NCBI RefSeq assembly: GCF_963678635.1 | Contig: NC_087064.1 | Location: 75,356,213-75,420,212, forward strand | Length of the DNA stretch: 64,000 nt | Reading direction: 5' to 3' | Source of the DNA: Symsagittifera roscoffensis | Taxonomy: Eukaryota; Xenacoelomorpha; Acoela; Convolutidae | Part shown: in pieces, positions 34,701 through 46,400 of the stretch | Layout: each line of letters starts with the position of its first letter | Position numbering within the stretch: the first letter of the stretch is position 1 | Position numbers and translations under genes: made by a program | Notes under the pieces: generated by a model | Seen by the model: only the letters and a program-made list of their open reading frames with translations | Database searches by the model: none | Told to the model about the DNA's origin: nothing

Positions 34701-35264
34701 AACCTGTTCAGCCATTTGTTTTTTTTTTGCTTTTCACAAAGTTTGATTTTTTAAATTTCGAATAGTTGTTCGAGTTTTGTGCGGTATCAACTTTTTCAAA
34801 TTTTGAAATTTTTGTACATGTCATTTGACATTTAAATTGGTAGGAACAAGTTGGCTTCAAATTAATCATGTTTTTGCCTAAAAATTACTTTGTGATGAGG
34901 GTATCGAGCTGGATCCACTGGTCCTGAATGATACGTCGAGTTCAGAATCTGATCTGGCTGATATAGTGCAGCTGTTTTTAAAGCACTTGCTTAAATTTGA
35001 CTGTTTATAGCCTAATTTTTATTCAATCAGATCAACTTAAAACGACAAAGGTGAGTTAAAATCGACATTAGTGGATGTTTATTTCTTTGATCATTAATTG
35101 ATTTGTTTTTTGTTTGTTTAGTGGAAAGAATTGATATTGTATAACGAAAACCTTAATTGTAATGAGTTGGAAGTCAGGCACTGAGAAGTGAATGGGCAGT
35201 ATTAGCGAATAAATAAAAAGCGAATAGGTACTGGGTTAAGTAGCGAAAAGGTGCTCAATCAGAA

Positions 35265-35447
35265 ATTTGATACTTTTGCAACCGCTCTTAAAAGTACCAC
35301 AAGTATAGCCAGGGAAAAAATTTATATAAAGCATTGTCTGAGTTTTTTCGTGTTGCTTTGGCCACAGAAATTGTTTCTCTTAATTGTCATCACGCTACTC
35401 TTTTGTTGACCTATATTAATTTGTGCCATAGCCAGCTTTTAGATAGG
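35265..35447 (+). repeat. ~185-bp direct repeat, left copy, flanking segment E
   Basis: From AGAAATTTGATACTTTTGCA to AGCTTTTAGATAGGTA. It is repeated nearly identically at about 35910-36097. The pair flanks copy E of the amplified segment on both sides. Confidence 0.7.
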
Positions 35448-35451
35448 TAAC

Positions 35452-35905
35452 ACTATCACTAGTAACCATATCTTCTGTGAATGGCTGAATTAGTTTAACT
35501 ACCAGGATATTCTTAACTTCCTGCTTTTGTGACAGATTGCCCATCAGTGCTGATTTGAAATCAATTTTTTGGTTAGCCTCAGGGTTTGAATCAATCAAAA
35601 CTTCATGTTTCATTGCGATTTGTGAGTATCGAAACTGTTCATCTGACATTGTTTTCGTTGAAGACACTGAGCTCGATTCGTTAAGCTTTATTCTTTTTTA
35701 ACGTCTGTTGAGTATCGCTTTGTTCTCAATTGGTTTTATTTTTTCAATTTGATTTCTTGAATTTTGTAAATGTTTCTTCGTCAAATGTCAAACGGTGGTC
35801 AATTTTTTCTAACAAGTCAATGTGAAGCCATTTAATTTTTGAGATTCAGGGCCAAAGTTTTTGAAGTCCTCGCATCGCTTTTCAAATAAATAATGACAAG
35901 TATTC
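35452..35905 (-). repeat. Amplified segment, copy E (about 0.45 kb)
   Basis: A minus-strand frame at 35667-35416 keeps the complete version of the C-terminal region (SSTKTMSDEQFRYSQIAMKH to QKQEVKNILVVKLIQPF). This shows the ancestral order that the 42-codon deletion in copies C and D removed. The segment lies between two ~185-bp direct repeats. Confidence 0.7.
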
Positions 35906-35909
35906 AGAA

Positions 35910-36097
35910 ATTTGATACTTTTGCAAACCGCTCTTAAAAGTACCACAAGTATAGTCAGGGAAAACATTTATATACAGCATTTTCTGAGTTTTTTCGTGTT
36001 GCTTTGGCCACAGAAATTGTTTCGCTTAGTTGTCATCACGCTACTCTTTTGTTGACCTATATTAATTTATGCCATAGCAAGCTTTTAGATAGGTAGT
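35910..36097 (+). repeat. ~185-bp direct repeat, right copy, flanking segment E
   Basis: Second copy of 35265-35447, offset about 645 bp. Possible explanations are a tandem duplication that included segment E, or insertion of E with duplicated flanks. The repeats do not begin TG and end CA, so they do not look like LTRs. Confidence 0.65.
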
Positions 36098-36482
36098 TTA
36101 GTGGACTGTTAGTTTTATTTCGGTTGTATTATAGTATCAGCTGTTTGCCGTACAAACCCCTCTGTCTGCGAATATGTCAATATTTAATTAGAGCAAACTG
36201 TGTGAATTTGTTCAATGCAGGGTTCTGGTTAAAAAGTATGGTGCCGAAAAGCTCCCAATTGTCCCAATGTGAAACACAGAGGCGAAGCTCTGCTTCGCTA
36301 GCAACTGCGAGAACACGAACCATAAATCAGCTCTATCAAGTTAAATAAAGCAGCTCTATCGACGAAATTTTTTTTATTTGTAACACTTGTATATTATATT
36401 TTGCGTGTTCTTATCGAAGAAATGTAACCCGTATCGATTTTAATTGTAAGGACATCTACACTTGTCATCTTCTTTTATCATT

Positions 36483-36712
36483 ATCACTTCCATATCTAGA
36501 AAATTCCAAGGATTTTGACTGGAATACGTGATGAAGGGACTCCTGACTGTAACCTCGGTTACTATGATACTTTTGACCTTCCAGTTAAATAAGAACAAGT
36601 AGAAATAAACCTGAAATTAGCAAAAACTTCGCTTCGTGTGGGATTCGAATCTGCGACCTACTGCTATTAAGAGATTTTGAGTCTTGCGCACTATCCCCTC
36701 AGCCACTTAAGC
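36483..36712 (-). mobile_element. tRNA-derived SINE with tRNA-Leu-like head
   Basis: Read on the minus strand from 36712, GCTTAAGTGGCTGAGGGGAT is an A-box-like start, GACTCAAAATCT resembles a tRNA-Leu anticodon arm with CAA, and GATTCGAATCCCAC is a clear B box. The head is about 83 nt, a type II tRNA length, with GCTT/AAGC able to close a short acceptor stem. The body that follows (36580-36483) is the core also found at 21705-21812 and 25712-25807. Pol III transcription and LINE-driven mobility are inferred from the class. Confidence 0.6.
36630..36712 (-). tRNA. tRNA-Leu-like sequence (SINE head, probably not a functional tRNA)
   Basis: A and B boxes and a CAA anticodon-like triplet are present, but the acceptor stem pairs for only about four bases and the sequence continues directly into a repeated SINE body. 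I treat it as the head of a SINE, not a working tRNA gene. Confidence 0.35.
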
Positions 36713-37000
36713 TTAATAACTGACAAATATTAGTCACGAATAAAGCAGCTACATATGCTAACAAATTGGCTATGCGATACGGCACTAAATAAAAATAGAC
36801 TGAATGCATTTAATAATTTGGATTATAACAAACTGAAGTCATCCACACTAACTTTGCATGTAAATAATTGCAAAGCATAAAGCCACATTATGTATAACTT
36901 ACGCATTTCATAAAATTGCGAGATATTATGAGTTTTAAAATTCCTGTTTGATTTATTAAACAGGTATTATGAAAACGTTTTTTTTTTCCTGATGAGATCT

Positions 37001-37002
<2 letters not shown>

Positions 37003-37043
<41 letters not shown>
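37003..37043 (+). repeat. Poly-T tract (41 bases)
   Basis: Uninterrupted T run immediately before the satellite array. It could be a nucleosome-excluding tract or the reverse complement of a retroposon poly-A tail. Confidence 0.95.
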
Positions 37044-37044
<1 letters not shown>

Positions 37045-38640
37045 AGACGCTTTTTCGAAAATTCGCTTTCCGAAAAAACTACCCATCAGATTCTCATTAA
37101 ACTGGTACCAATGGATTCAGTAGCGTTTCACCTACCTGCCTGCATGAAATTTAGGGCAATTTTTACCCTACCCATCCCCCTACGGTCTTAAAAAAGCTTC
37201 ACAACTCGGTACTTTTTTCACTTTTTGCCCATTTTTTCGGAAATTTTCGATTTCCTCAAAAACTACCCGTCCAGATTTGGGATTAAGGGTTTAATCGATA
37301 GACCAGGTTGTAGGAAACTCCCATGCACAAGCGGCTGGTCCCTAATTTGCTTAGGGGAAGAGCTATAGACTTAGGAAAAGTCACTTTTTTGGCATTTTTT
37401 CAAATCTTTCCGATTTCCTCAAAAACTACCCGTCCAGATTTGGGATTAAGGGTTTAATCGATAGACCAGGTTGTAGGAACACCCCCTACACAAACGGCTT
37501 GTCCCTAATTTGTCTAGGGGAAGAGCTATACACTTAGGAATAGTCAATTTTTCGGTTTTTAGGCTATTTTTTCAAACTTTTTCGATTTCTTCAAAAACTA
37601 CCCATCCAGATTTGGGATTAAGGGTTTAATCGATAGACCAGGTTGTAGGAAACTCCCCTGCCCAAGCGGCTGGTCCCTAATTTGCTTAGGGGAAGAGCTG
37701 TAGACTTAGGAAAAGTCACTTTTTTGATTTTTTTGCCTATTTTTTCGGAAATTATCGATTTCCTCAAACTACCCATCCAGATTTGGAATTAAGGGTTTAA
37801 TCGATAGACCAGGTTGTAGGAAACTCCCCCGCACAAGCGGCTGGTCCTTAACTTGCCTAGGGGAAGAGCTATAGACTTAGGAAAAGTCACTTTTTTGGCC
37901 TTTTTTCAAATCTTTCCGATTTCCTCAAAAACTACCCGTCCAGATTTATTATTAAGGGTTTAATCGATAGACCAGGTTGTAGGAACCCCCCTACACAAAC
38001 GGCTTGTCCCTAATTTATCTAGGGGAAGAGCTATACACTTAGGAATAGTCAATTTTTCGGGTTTTAGGCCATTTTTTCAAACTTTTTCGATTTCTTCAAA
38101 AACTACCCATCCAGATTTGGGATTAAGGGTTTAATCGATAGACCAGGTTGTAGGAAACTCCCCTGCCCAAGCGGCTGGTCCCTAATTTGCTTAGGGGAAG
38201 AGCTATAGACTTAGGAAAAGTCACTTTTTTGATTTTTTTGCCTATTTTTTCGGAAATTATCGATTTCCTCAAAAACTACCCATCCAGATTTGGAATAAAG
38301 GGTTTAATCGATAGACCAGGTTGTAGGAAACTCTCCCGCACAAGCGGCTGGTCCTTAACTTGCCTAGGGGAAGAGCTATAGACTTAGGAAAAGTCACTTT
38401 TTTGACTTTTTTGGCCTTTTTTCAAATCTTTCCGATTTCCTCAAAAACTACCCGTCCAGATTTGGGATTAAGGGTTTAATCGATAGACCAGGTTGTAGGA
38501 ACCCCCCTACACAAACGGCTCGTCCCTAATTTGTCTAGGGGAAGAGCTATACACTTAGGAATAGTCAATTTTTCGGTTTTTAGGCCATTTTTTCAAACTT
38601 TTTCGATTTCTTCAAAAACTACCCATCCAGATTTGCATAA
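37044..38640 (+). repeat. Satellite array, ~171-bp monomers in a trimeric higher-order repeat
   Basis: The block CCAGATTTGGGATTAAGGGT begins at 37271, 37434, 37606, 37777, 37940, 38111, 38284, 38456 and (broken) 38627, spacing 163-173 bp. A diverged monomer precedes them from 37044. The variable part before each block falls into three types that recur in strict order, giving a higher-order period of about 506-516 bp. Type a reads TTTGGC...TTTTTTCAAATC, type b TTTTTCGG.TTTTAGGC, type c TTTGCC.ATTTTTTCGGAAATT. Any frames inside are by-products. I see no CENP-B-box-like motif. Confidence 0.9.
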
Positions 38641-39587
38641 TGAATGCATAAGCTTCTCTTTCACTTTTTTGCGTAGGAAGGGCGCTATCGACCTGAGAAA
38701 CCTGAAATTTTAAAACAATTTTAAAATAATCAATATTAAAATAATCAAACAGGTCTCTCCAGCTTTCAGCTGGGCCCCTAGTTTCTGAAATCGAGTTTTG
38801 ATTATGAAATAAAAATGCATTAACTGTGTTAATTTATTACTATTCGAAAGCACGTGCTATCAAAAAGCTGTAAAGAGGGTTGCCGCACCATAAAAGTGTC
38901 GCGCCGATATTTGCGACTTAGGTTGGAAAAAAAGAAGGTTCGTACTAATACACTAGCTTCGCAAGTGTGATCAGACGAAAAGTATGCATCGCATTTTCTC
39001 TTTTTTTCGAATTTTTTCGCTCACGAAAACATTTCGCCTAAATTTCATCGGACTACTTTTTCCTTGAAGTTCGCCTTCTGCTAGAGCAAAATTAAAAGTA
39101 GTTAATTTATTGAGAGATCAGAGTTATTATTCGGTCGTATTATAGTATTATGGCTTTCGCTGTTTCCAAGTTATGCCAGTAAAGTGTGCACAAAGGGTAT
39201 GCCATTCCGTGAAAACTTTCTTTCTATTACTTCAAGCTGAAAAACTTCCTTAGCTTTTCTTGAGTTATACCCACTTGAAGAATTTCACATAAATTTCAAA
39301 TGGTTTAATGGAATCACTACTGAACGAGCTTTTTGAATGGACTCACTGAAGACGGCGGGACAAAATTTCTAAACTAGTACCAAATGCAGCCATTTTAGTT
39401 GAATACTCAAGAGAGTACCTAAAGACTAGCATGTTCCTCTGGCGGGAAGCTTTGGGACTAATTCAATGACATCTTTTACAATGTAGAAGCTCTCACTGAA
39501 AACATACATGTTTAACGTCTTTGTTTTTTAGAGCAACCTTAAAGAACTGTGAGCTCGTAATGTAACAGTCGTTCACTCAATTCACAT
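38641..39587. other. Unassigned sequence after the satellite
   Basis: No gene recognised. The phrase CGTATTATAGTATTATGG near 39130 resembles one near 36125 and may be a shared repeat. Confidence 0.4.
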
Positions 39588-40043
39588 ATGAGATTAAGAA
39601 AAGTAGGCCCTATTTTAACCATTTGCTCAAGAGTCGAGGGATCTTGTGCTTTAGTACCTCAATTAGTCGGAGCCAATTCACGGTTTGCTTATGACATGGA
39701 ACTTTCGGATCGTTACCGCTTAAAGGCCACTGCCAGAATACTCATCCGCAACCTAGATAAAAATCAATACGCACCGATGGCTATGTCTCTAAATACCTGA
39801 AACATGCGAACGCAGTTAAAGCCATTTTTTATTGGACAGCGTACATTTGATCCGCTGTACATCAGATTCCTTTTCCTCTTCGCATACGATCTCAAGCTAC
39901 GCTTCTCAGTGTTCAACAACCACATAGAGAACCTGCCAAAAACCTGCCTTCTATGTCAAAAAGTGGTCGTACAAGTCTTTAATGAAAGGAAATTATCATT
40001 AAATTTTTTGCGGACAATATTTTATAACAAAAGAAAGAGGTGA
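39588..40043 (+). pseudogene. Unrecognised ORF interrupted by one TGA
   Basis: Two frames in the same register, 39588-39800 and 39804-40043, are separated only by a single TGA, giving about 150 residues if read through. The sequence has protein-like composition (LSDRYRLKATARILIRNLD; FAYDLKLRFSVFNNHIENLP; a C-x-x-C in CLLC). No family recognised. It could be a recently broken gene, an exon with an intron near the TGA, or coincidence. Confidence 0.3.
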
Positions 40044-41926
40044 AAGATCTGGGTTTTTAGTTGAGAAAATTGTGAAAATGAGAAAATGTTTATATCTGGT
40101 GAAAAGAGATACCACACAATTGTAAGCTAATATAAAGCATCTCGAAAGTTTAAACAAGGAAGTTATAAAGTGGTTGTCACCATTCATGATTTATGAGAAA
40201 GTTTTTCAGCTGGAAATCCTTCCCATCCCATATCTTCATGTTCTCAAAGATCAAATGCTGTGCAATAGAATATATCACAGATGCGATGTCTACTTCATTA
40301 TCTGTATTCATACCAGAGGGCAGTTTAAGTTCCAAATACCACCTATAAAAAAGAGGACAAATTTCTGGCTTATAACTCGCGAGAGCAAACGCAATATCCG
40401 AGAAAATTGACTTCTTAAACCCTCAAAAGATTTAAAAGAAGAATTATCCGGGAAATGAATAAACTTTCATAGAACCTGATTCGAATAACGATTTTTGCAA
40501 ATAAACACTCTGTTTTTTGTGAAAACTTCAATTAAATGTACTATACTAAACTTCAACTGAATTTAAGTAAAACGAGAGAAATTCTCTTGGCATGCATAAT
40601 TTTCTATTATTATTTTTTATGGTTATTATTAATATTTCCTAGTTTTGCGTTTCTGATGTGGACGAGTGGGCACGACAGCAACCAACGATTTCCATCGGCA
40701 ATTGCGTGGTTTTCACTTTCTACTCCCAAATCATGAAATCTGAAATTAACAAAGTGATACAAACAAACGGGGGCGGCATTGTTTTATCTCGAAAACGTAT
40801 GTTTGATTTAAAAATGACATAAATTTGCCGCGAAAATATACCCAAATCTCCAGAACCAATCAATTATATCTTAGATTATCAGTATGTTTATCACATCTAA
40901 GCTATCGCGGAGATACAGGTCCCACCGCTGGCCTTAAACCAGAAGCTTAAAATAGTCGGCTTTGTAGTCTTTGGCCGTTTGAATGTTTTTGGTACAAAAG
41001 TGATTGATTTTTTATTTTGGTACAAATGGGACTTATTTTTCTTTTAGCTATTTTTGAATACCCATCTGCGGTTGTCTAATTGTTGCTAGTTAGCCCCATA
41101 GATGGGTAGAATCGTTAGAAAACTCAAAGTTTTTTCAGAATTTCTTGGCGTTTGAAGTGCAGTGCAAACGGTTACGCTACTGGTCTTTTGATTGTTGGAC
41201 AAACTTGTGCTCATAGTTTCCCACCAAAATAACTAGCAGTATATCGGACTCCTATGCGGCTCCTTGAGTTATTTTTAGTTGGGCCCAACACGGCAGTTAG
41301 ACTTGAAGGAATTCTTCTGGGTTGTGTGCTACGGAAAAAGTAAATTTCTTCCCGGATAGCCGAAAATTTATTGAATTTCACTGGTCAGGGTGAACCTGGT
41401 CAATATTTACTCGGCCATGAGTAATCGTTTCAAGACATTTTTTGTTTAATTTTTGGCTGTTCGGGAACATATCTTTTCGGCTGTCCGGAAACATAACCTC
41501 TTTTCGGCTATCATGGAAAGCACCTCTGTGGGCATGCACTTTGTTAAGGTAGTGAATTTGAGATACTATTCAGATTATTGAGGCACTCTAAAGAGTTTGA
41601 GAGCGTTCTTGCCCGTAGTTATGTGTCTTTTGAGTGCATTTATCGGTATCAATTTGACGACCAGTTAAATAGAAAGTAAGTCGGAACGATTAACCAATTA
41701 AGTATTTGCGTCTCTACAGATAAGAAATTAGAACTCACTTGGAGGTAATGTGATTCATTAGTTTGTTATTTTCAAATCAGAAAAGAATGTTTCATTTGTC
41801 CTATTGTATTGCTGTTTTGATTCCAATTCGACCACTTTGTTCTAAATCTGACTGCGCTGAAAGTTTTGTTGATAGGAAAACTAATTTACTTGGTATGAAT
41901 GGTGTTTATAGTTTTTTCAGGTAGAT
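40044..41926. other. Sequence upstream of the Ki-67-like gene, probably holding its 5' UTR exon
   Basis: The first coding exon begins right after a TTTTTTCAG acceptor (41911-41920), so an untranslated first exon must lie upstream. A donor-like GGAG|GTAATG near 41741-41750 is one candidate. Two short frames (40174-40410 and 40536-40736, the latter hydrophobic) are unsupported. Confidence 0.4.
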
Positions 41927-43428
41927 ATGTCATCGTCAAAACTGTATGGAAAAGTGGTTGTGATCAAGAGAGATGGTCAGGATGGAGCCATCTTCCCCAT
42001 GCACACCAAATCCATCACCATCGGAAGGTAACAATGTTTATCATCATCTAAGCAGAGAAAGGCGAAATTTGCTCAGACGTATAGGGTGCACCACTTGAGC
42101 TAAATTTGAATCAATATTTTATGATATCGTCCATTATTATGATGGTTTCTGGATCCAAAAGAGCAGTTTTGTTAACTTGATTCCCATTGTTATTAAGGTG
42201 AAAATGTCGCGCCCATTAAGTTTTGGCGATTTTAGCGAAAATGCGCACAAGTTTTGTTTTCACCTAAGACACTAGTTAGTAAGAATTTTCACCTAAATTT
42301 TTGGAGCAGTTTTTCTCGATAACCAGCGACGATTTTTGGCGTAATACCAGAGTTCATAATACCAGTAAACAAAGTTTAGTTTGATGCGATACTCGATTAC
42401 ACATGAGCTTGCGCTTATATATTCCGGTAGGCGCAGATTTTGACCAATAGGATTCCGAATCATGACCAATAGGGCTTTTATATGATACATCTTTTGGTGG
42501 CCCATTACGAGGTGGGGCGACATTGGAACCCATTCCTACGTCACAGTACCATCCAATCGCTTTTTGACGTGGTCAAAGTAATAAGGTAATATGTAAATTT
42601 AATTAGTGTGCGTGTTTGTTATTAGGATGCCAGCGTGTGACATTCGAGTTCAGTTGCCAACCGTGTCCAGAAGCCACTGCAGACTGAGTGTGAATGCCAA
42701 TCAGCAGGTCATCCTCACCAACCTCAGCAACATCAACCCAGCACAACTGAACGGGAAAATGATCAGACAGGAGGCACCTGTCTACCACGCAGACATCTTA
42801 CAAGTCGACGACCGGTTCTTCAGGTATGCCATTCGACCGATACCATTTTGGAGTTATGCTCTTGCATAGGATTTGGCATATCGACAGACTATATGATGTT
42901 CAAGTAAAAAAAAATGACCAAAGTCTTGTCAGCTTTATTCTCTCTGTGAATCATAAATTACGAATTTTTTTTTGATAGTTTCAAGGAAGGAATCAGAGGT
43001 AGAGTTGAAACAGAAAATAGCTTATTCTTTTCGTGGTTTTTTTGTGCAAAAATACGGGATCAATTGAACATTCTTTCACATAAATCATTTCAGGGTCAAC
43101 CGATTGTTTTGAGGTTGATAATTTTTTTTCACTCAATCAGAATCCAGTTTCGCGCGTCCACCCTCTGGGTAAACTGCTAATTTGTGGTGCGATATTTTTT
43201 TCGTTCTGCTGAATTAGATGTGAATTTCATGGAAGTTTTGTACATTTTGATAGAATTATATTTGGAGCGCCAGGAGAGGTGTTTTTTTTTCTAATTATTT
43301 GGATTTTTTTTGTATTTTGTGAACTATTTAAGATTTTGTGTGGTTCTAGGTTTGAGTACCCGTCCAACAGTGTGTTCATGCATATTCCGAAGAGTGCAGA
43401 TGTCAAACACTTCGCCCGCAACATGATC
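41927..43428 (+). other. FHA-domain exons of the Ki-67-like gene
   Basis: Three exons encode residues 1-126. VVVIKRDGQDGAIFPM and SITIGR form the first strands. The first intron splits the Arg codon of IGR (AG|G), and the second splits the Arg of DDRFFR. Conserved FHA positions (G-R, S-R-x-H, N-G) are present as G33-R34, S-R-S-H near residue 48 and N-G at about 76-77. In mammalian Ki-67 this domain binds phosphorylated partners such as NIFK. Confidence 0.9.
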
Positions 43429-46400
43429 GTGAGTCATCATAGACACCACAATAAATACATTTAGACCTTTTCTTTTATGGCTTATCGCCAAATAACTCAG
43501 CGCCAAATAATTGATGATACTACTCCTTAGAGGCTGATTTTTTATTTTTTAAAACCTTAAATTCTTCGATTAAAGACATAGGCTGGTCATGCTTAGTCAT
43601 ATTAGTCTGGTTGTGGTATTATAAATAATGTAGTTCCTGCGAATCGCAGAGGAGCTATCAGTAGGCCTTTCGAGGATATCCCTGTCGAGGATAGTCCATG
43701 AGTATTATCTCCCCACATTCCAGATTTAGATATTCTGTTGAGCGAAGCTCTTTTTTTACGATTCATGGCCGTTTTATTGCGTCCAGAACTTTCACGTGGT
43801 TCCATTCCAGTCGAAATTGGTCAGGCTGTGGTAGACCTGAAGCTAGAGGTCAAGTGAGAGCTCATCCTCACACACTATCATTGCCATGGCATTAACTCGC
43901 AAATTGATTGGGATCTACTTAACAACCCCCACCCCCATTCCCCCCTATCGTTATCGTATCTAGTATAAAAATCCCCACCCCTCTAATAAATTCAGTAAAT
44001 TTGGACTACAGTTTTCTATTGAGAATTCGAACTTTGCTGCATTCGGATTGGTCCAAATTTCTACTTACTTAATCTACTTGAACAATCCTCCTTTTTTGAA
44101 GAGCATTGTTAAGTTTTTGTACAAAATCAGTGGGTGTATTGTTTAGGTATCTGTAATGTTGTGATCCGAAAGGTTCTGTTTAGGATGTGCTAAGCAATCA
44201 ACAAGAAGAGGAGCAAGATCCAATCGGAGAAGACCACGTTTTAAAAAGTAAGTCGCCTGCTTGTATTGAAGTCGCATCCCCGCTAATAAGCGTACATTTG
44301 AACCCAATTGAAAATATCCTGTGCTTTCATGACTTCCAAAAATTAGAAGCATTCAACAAAGTCAAAAATCTTTGTCTTATAATATCGGGTATAATTTTGA
44401 TAAAAACTACGATCAACTTTGATAGACTTTAAGCCTTAGGTCGATTTCCCAGATCTGAAAACCATTGATTACAATACTTTTGGACTCTATTCCATAATTG
44501 TGATATCCGCTCTTAGGAACTTTTTGGATGAGATGTTGAACGTGTAAGTTGAATAAGGATCCTATAAGAGTTAAAATATGTGCAGAACATACATGCGCTT
44601 AGCTTTCTTTTTGGTTAGTTTTACGTTTGCTTTTCGTGCAGTTCCTATTATTCACTATCTCATATTCCCAGTGTTTTGACAAGATATTTACATGCATGGT
44701 CAATTTGACTGGATAAAGATAAAATTTTATAGCCAATCTTTCTTTGAAAATTAGGACTAAATTGCGTGCTATAATATATTTTGCGCGCTAATTGCGTCCA
44801 TTTAATAAAATATTTCGGCGTAGTATTGCGTATTGTTTTGCGTTGCAAGTCTTTACTTGAGCTTGCTTGGATTGTGAGATATCGTTAAATCGAGTCCAAG
44901 TGTCGTATTTGAATTACTCACCGTTTAAAATTAAAGCCAATTTACGTTTGCACGCGCCATAACTATTATCAATTTATCGCTATCTAAAATTTTTTTTTAG
45001 CTGTGAAAAAACCGAGAAAATCAATGGCATCATCCGACTACAAGTCGCCAGGAAAAGAAGCGCTGATGAGCTCGGGAAAACGAATCTCATTTGCCGCCAA
45101 AGCAATCAGTCCAGAAATAATTGACAAGAACCTCCCCGCCTCCCAGCCCGTGAAACGAGGATCGATTCCAGCATCTCCCGTTCCAAGTAAAGTGAGAAAG
45201 AGTCTATTGAGAACTCCAGGAACTTGCGAACCACTGCGGGAGCTTAACGAGTCCAATGAAGGCAGGTCAAGCTCCGTAGGAGTGAATTCTAGCTCTGCTA
45301 AGAGAAAGTCAGAACCCGCTAGGAAATCAAAATCGGTCAGCCCACATTCGAAAAAATTAGCTAGGAAATTGGTAAACGACGAGAATGTTGATACATCTTT
45401 GGACGCTTCGGGAATTGAAAACAGTTTGGCGCAGAGGAAAATAATTACACCGAACCGAAGATCCCGAGTCTCGATTCGAACTGACAGTCCGGATTCGTCT
45501 CTGGATTCAATCACTGTATTTTTGACGCCCGATGGAAGAACGCCAGCTGCCAACAAGGTCGTCCCTGCCTCGATTAAATCCAAATTTCAAACACCGTGGA
45601 TGTCAAATGTGAAAGGATTGCCGAAAGTTTCCCCGAAAGACCCAAAAGTTCCCACCCCGAAATCACAGAACCCGTCGCCGGGAAACAAGAAGTCGCCACA
45701 AGGTCAAATAGCGAACGCTTCTCCTGCAAAACAAACGCCTTTAAGTCCAATGACGAAGAAAAGTTTGGTTGCCAGAAGCTCGGTTGCTCCCACTCCTAGG
45801 GCCACAAACATGCGAGTTGAACTGTTAAAGAAGACGTTGAATAAGTCTGAAATGGTAGGACGTAAGAGTTTAAATGGAAATGGTCCGGTGAGACCGAAAT
45901 CAGCCAAGGCTGAAGGTAGAAAGAGTACCCTCATGGGTAAGAAAGTGGTGCTTGGCAAGACTCCTGGAAGTATGTCTTGGGCAGATATTGCGAAGAAAAG
46001 ATTGACACCGAAAGCGAAGATGACCCCTCAAGCTGTGGTTTCGAAGATCATCAAAGGCAAACGGACGTTCAAAGTGAGAACGAAGCCAGCTAAGAGGAAT
46101 GTAGTGCATCAGGTAAGCAGTCTTTCGAAACTCTTCTGGTTGTTGTTCCGACTTTCGATACGAAAGTAACGGAATATTTGTGCTCGGGTGGGGTTTTTTT
46201 TTCTTCAGACAAATTTCGACTTTTCAACTAGCCATTTTTGACGGAATTTTTTTATATCATTCAAAAATTATTGTTGTCCTGAGCTGAAATTTGAAAAGAT
46301 ATTTCACCTGTGATAATTTTTCGTAAAGTTATGGGGGCTTAAAGATTGCCATTTTGGCCAATTTGGGACAATTAACGCGCGATATAATTCGCGCTATTAA

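Noticed and set aside
37044-38640. CRISPR-like repeat array.
   Set aside because: Units are ~171 bp without a short repeat/unique spacer structure; it is a eukaryotic satellite.
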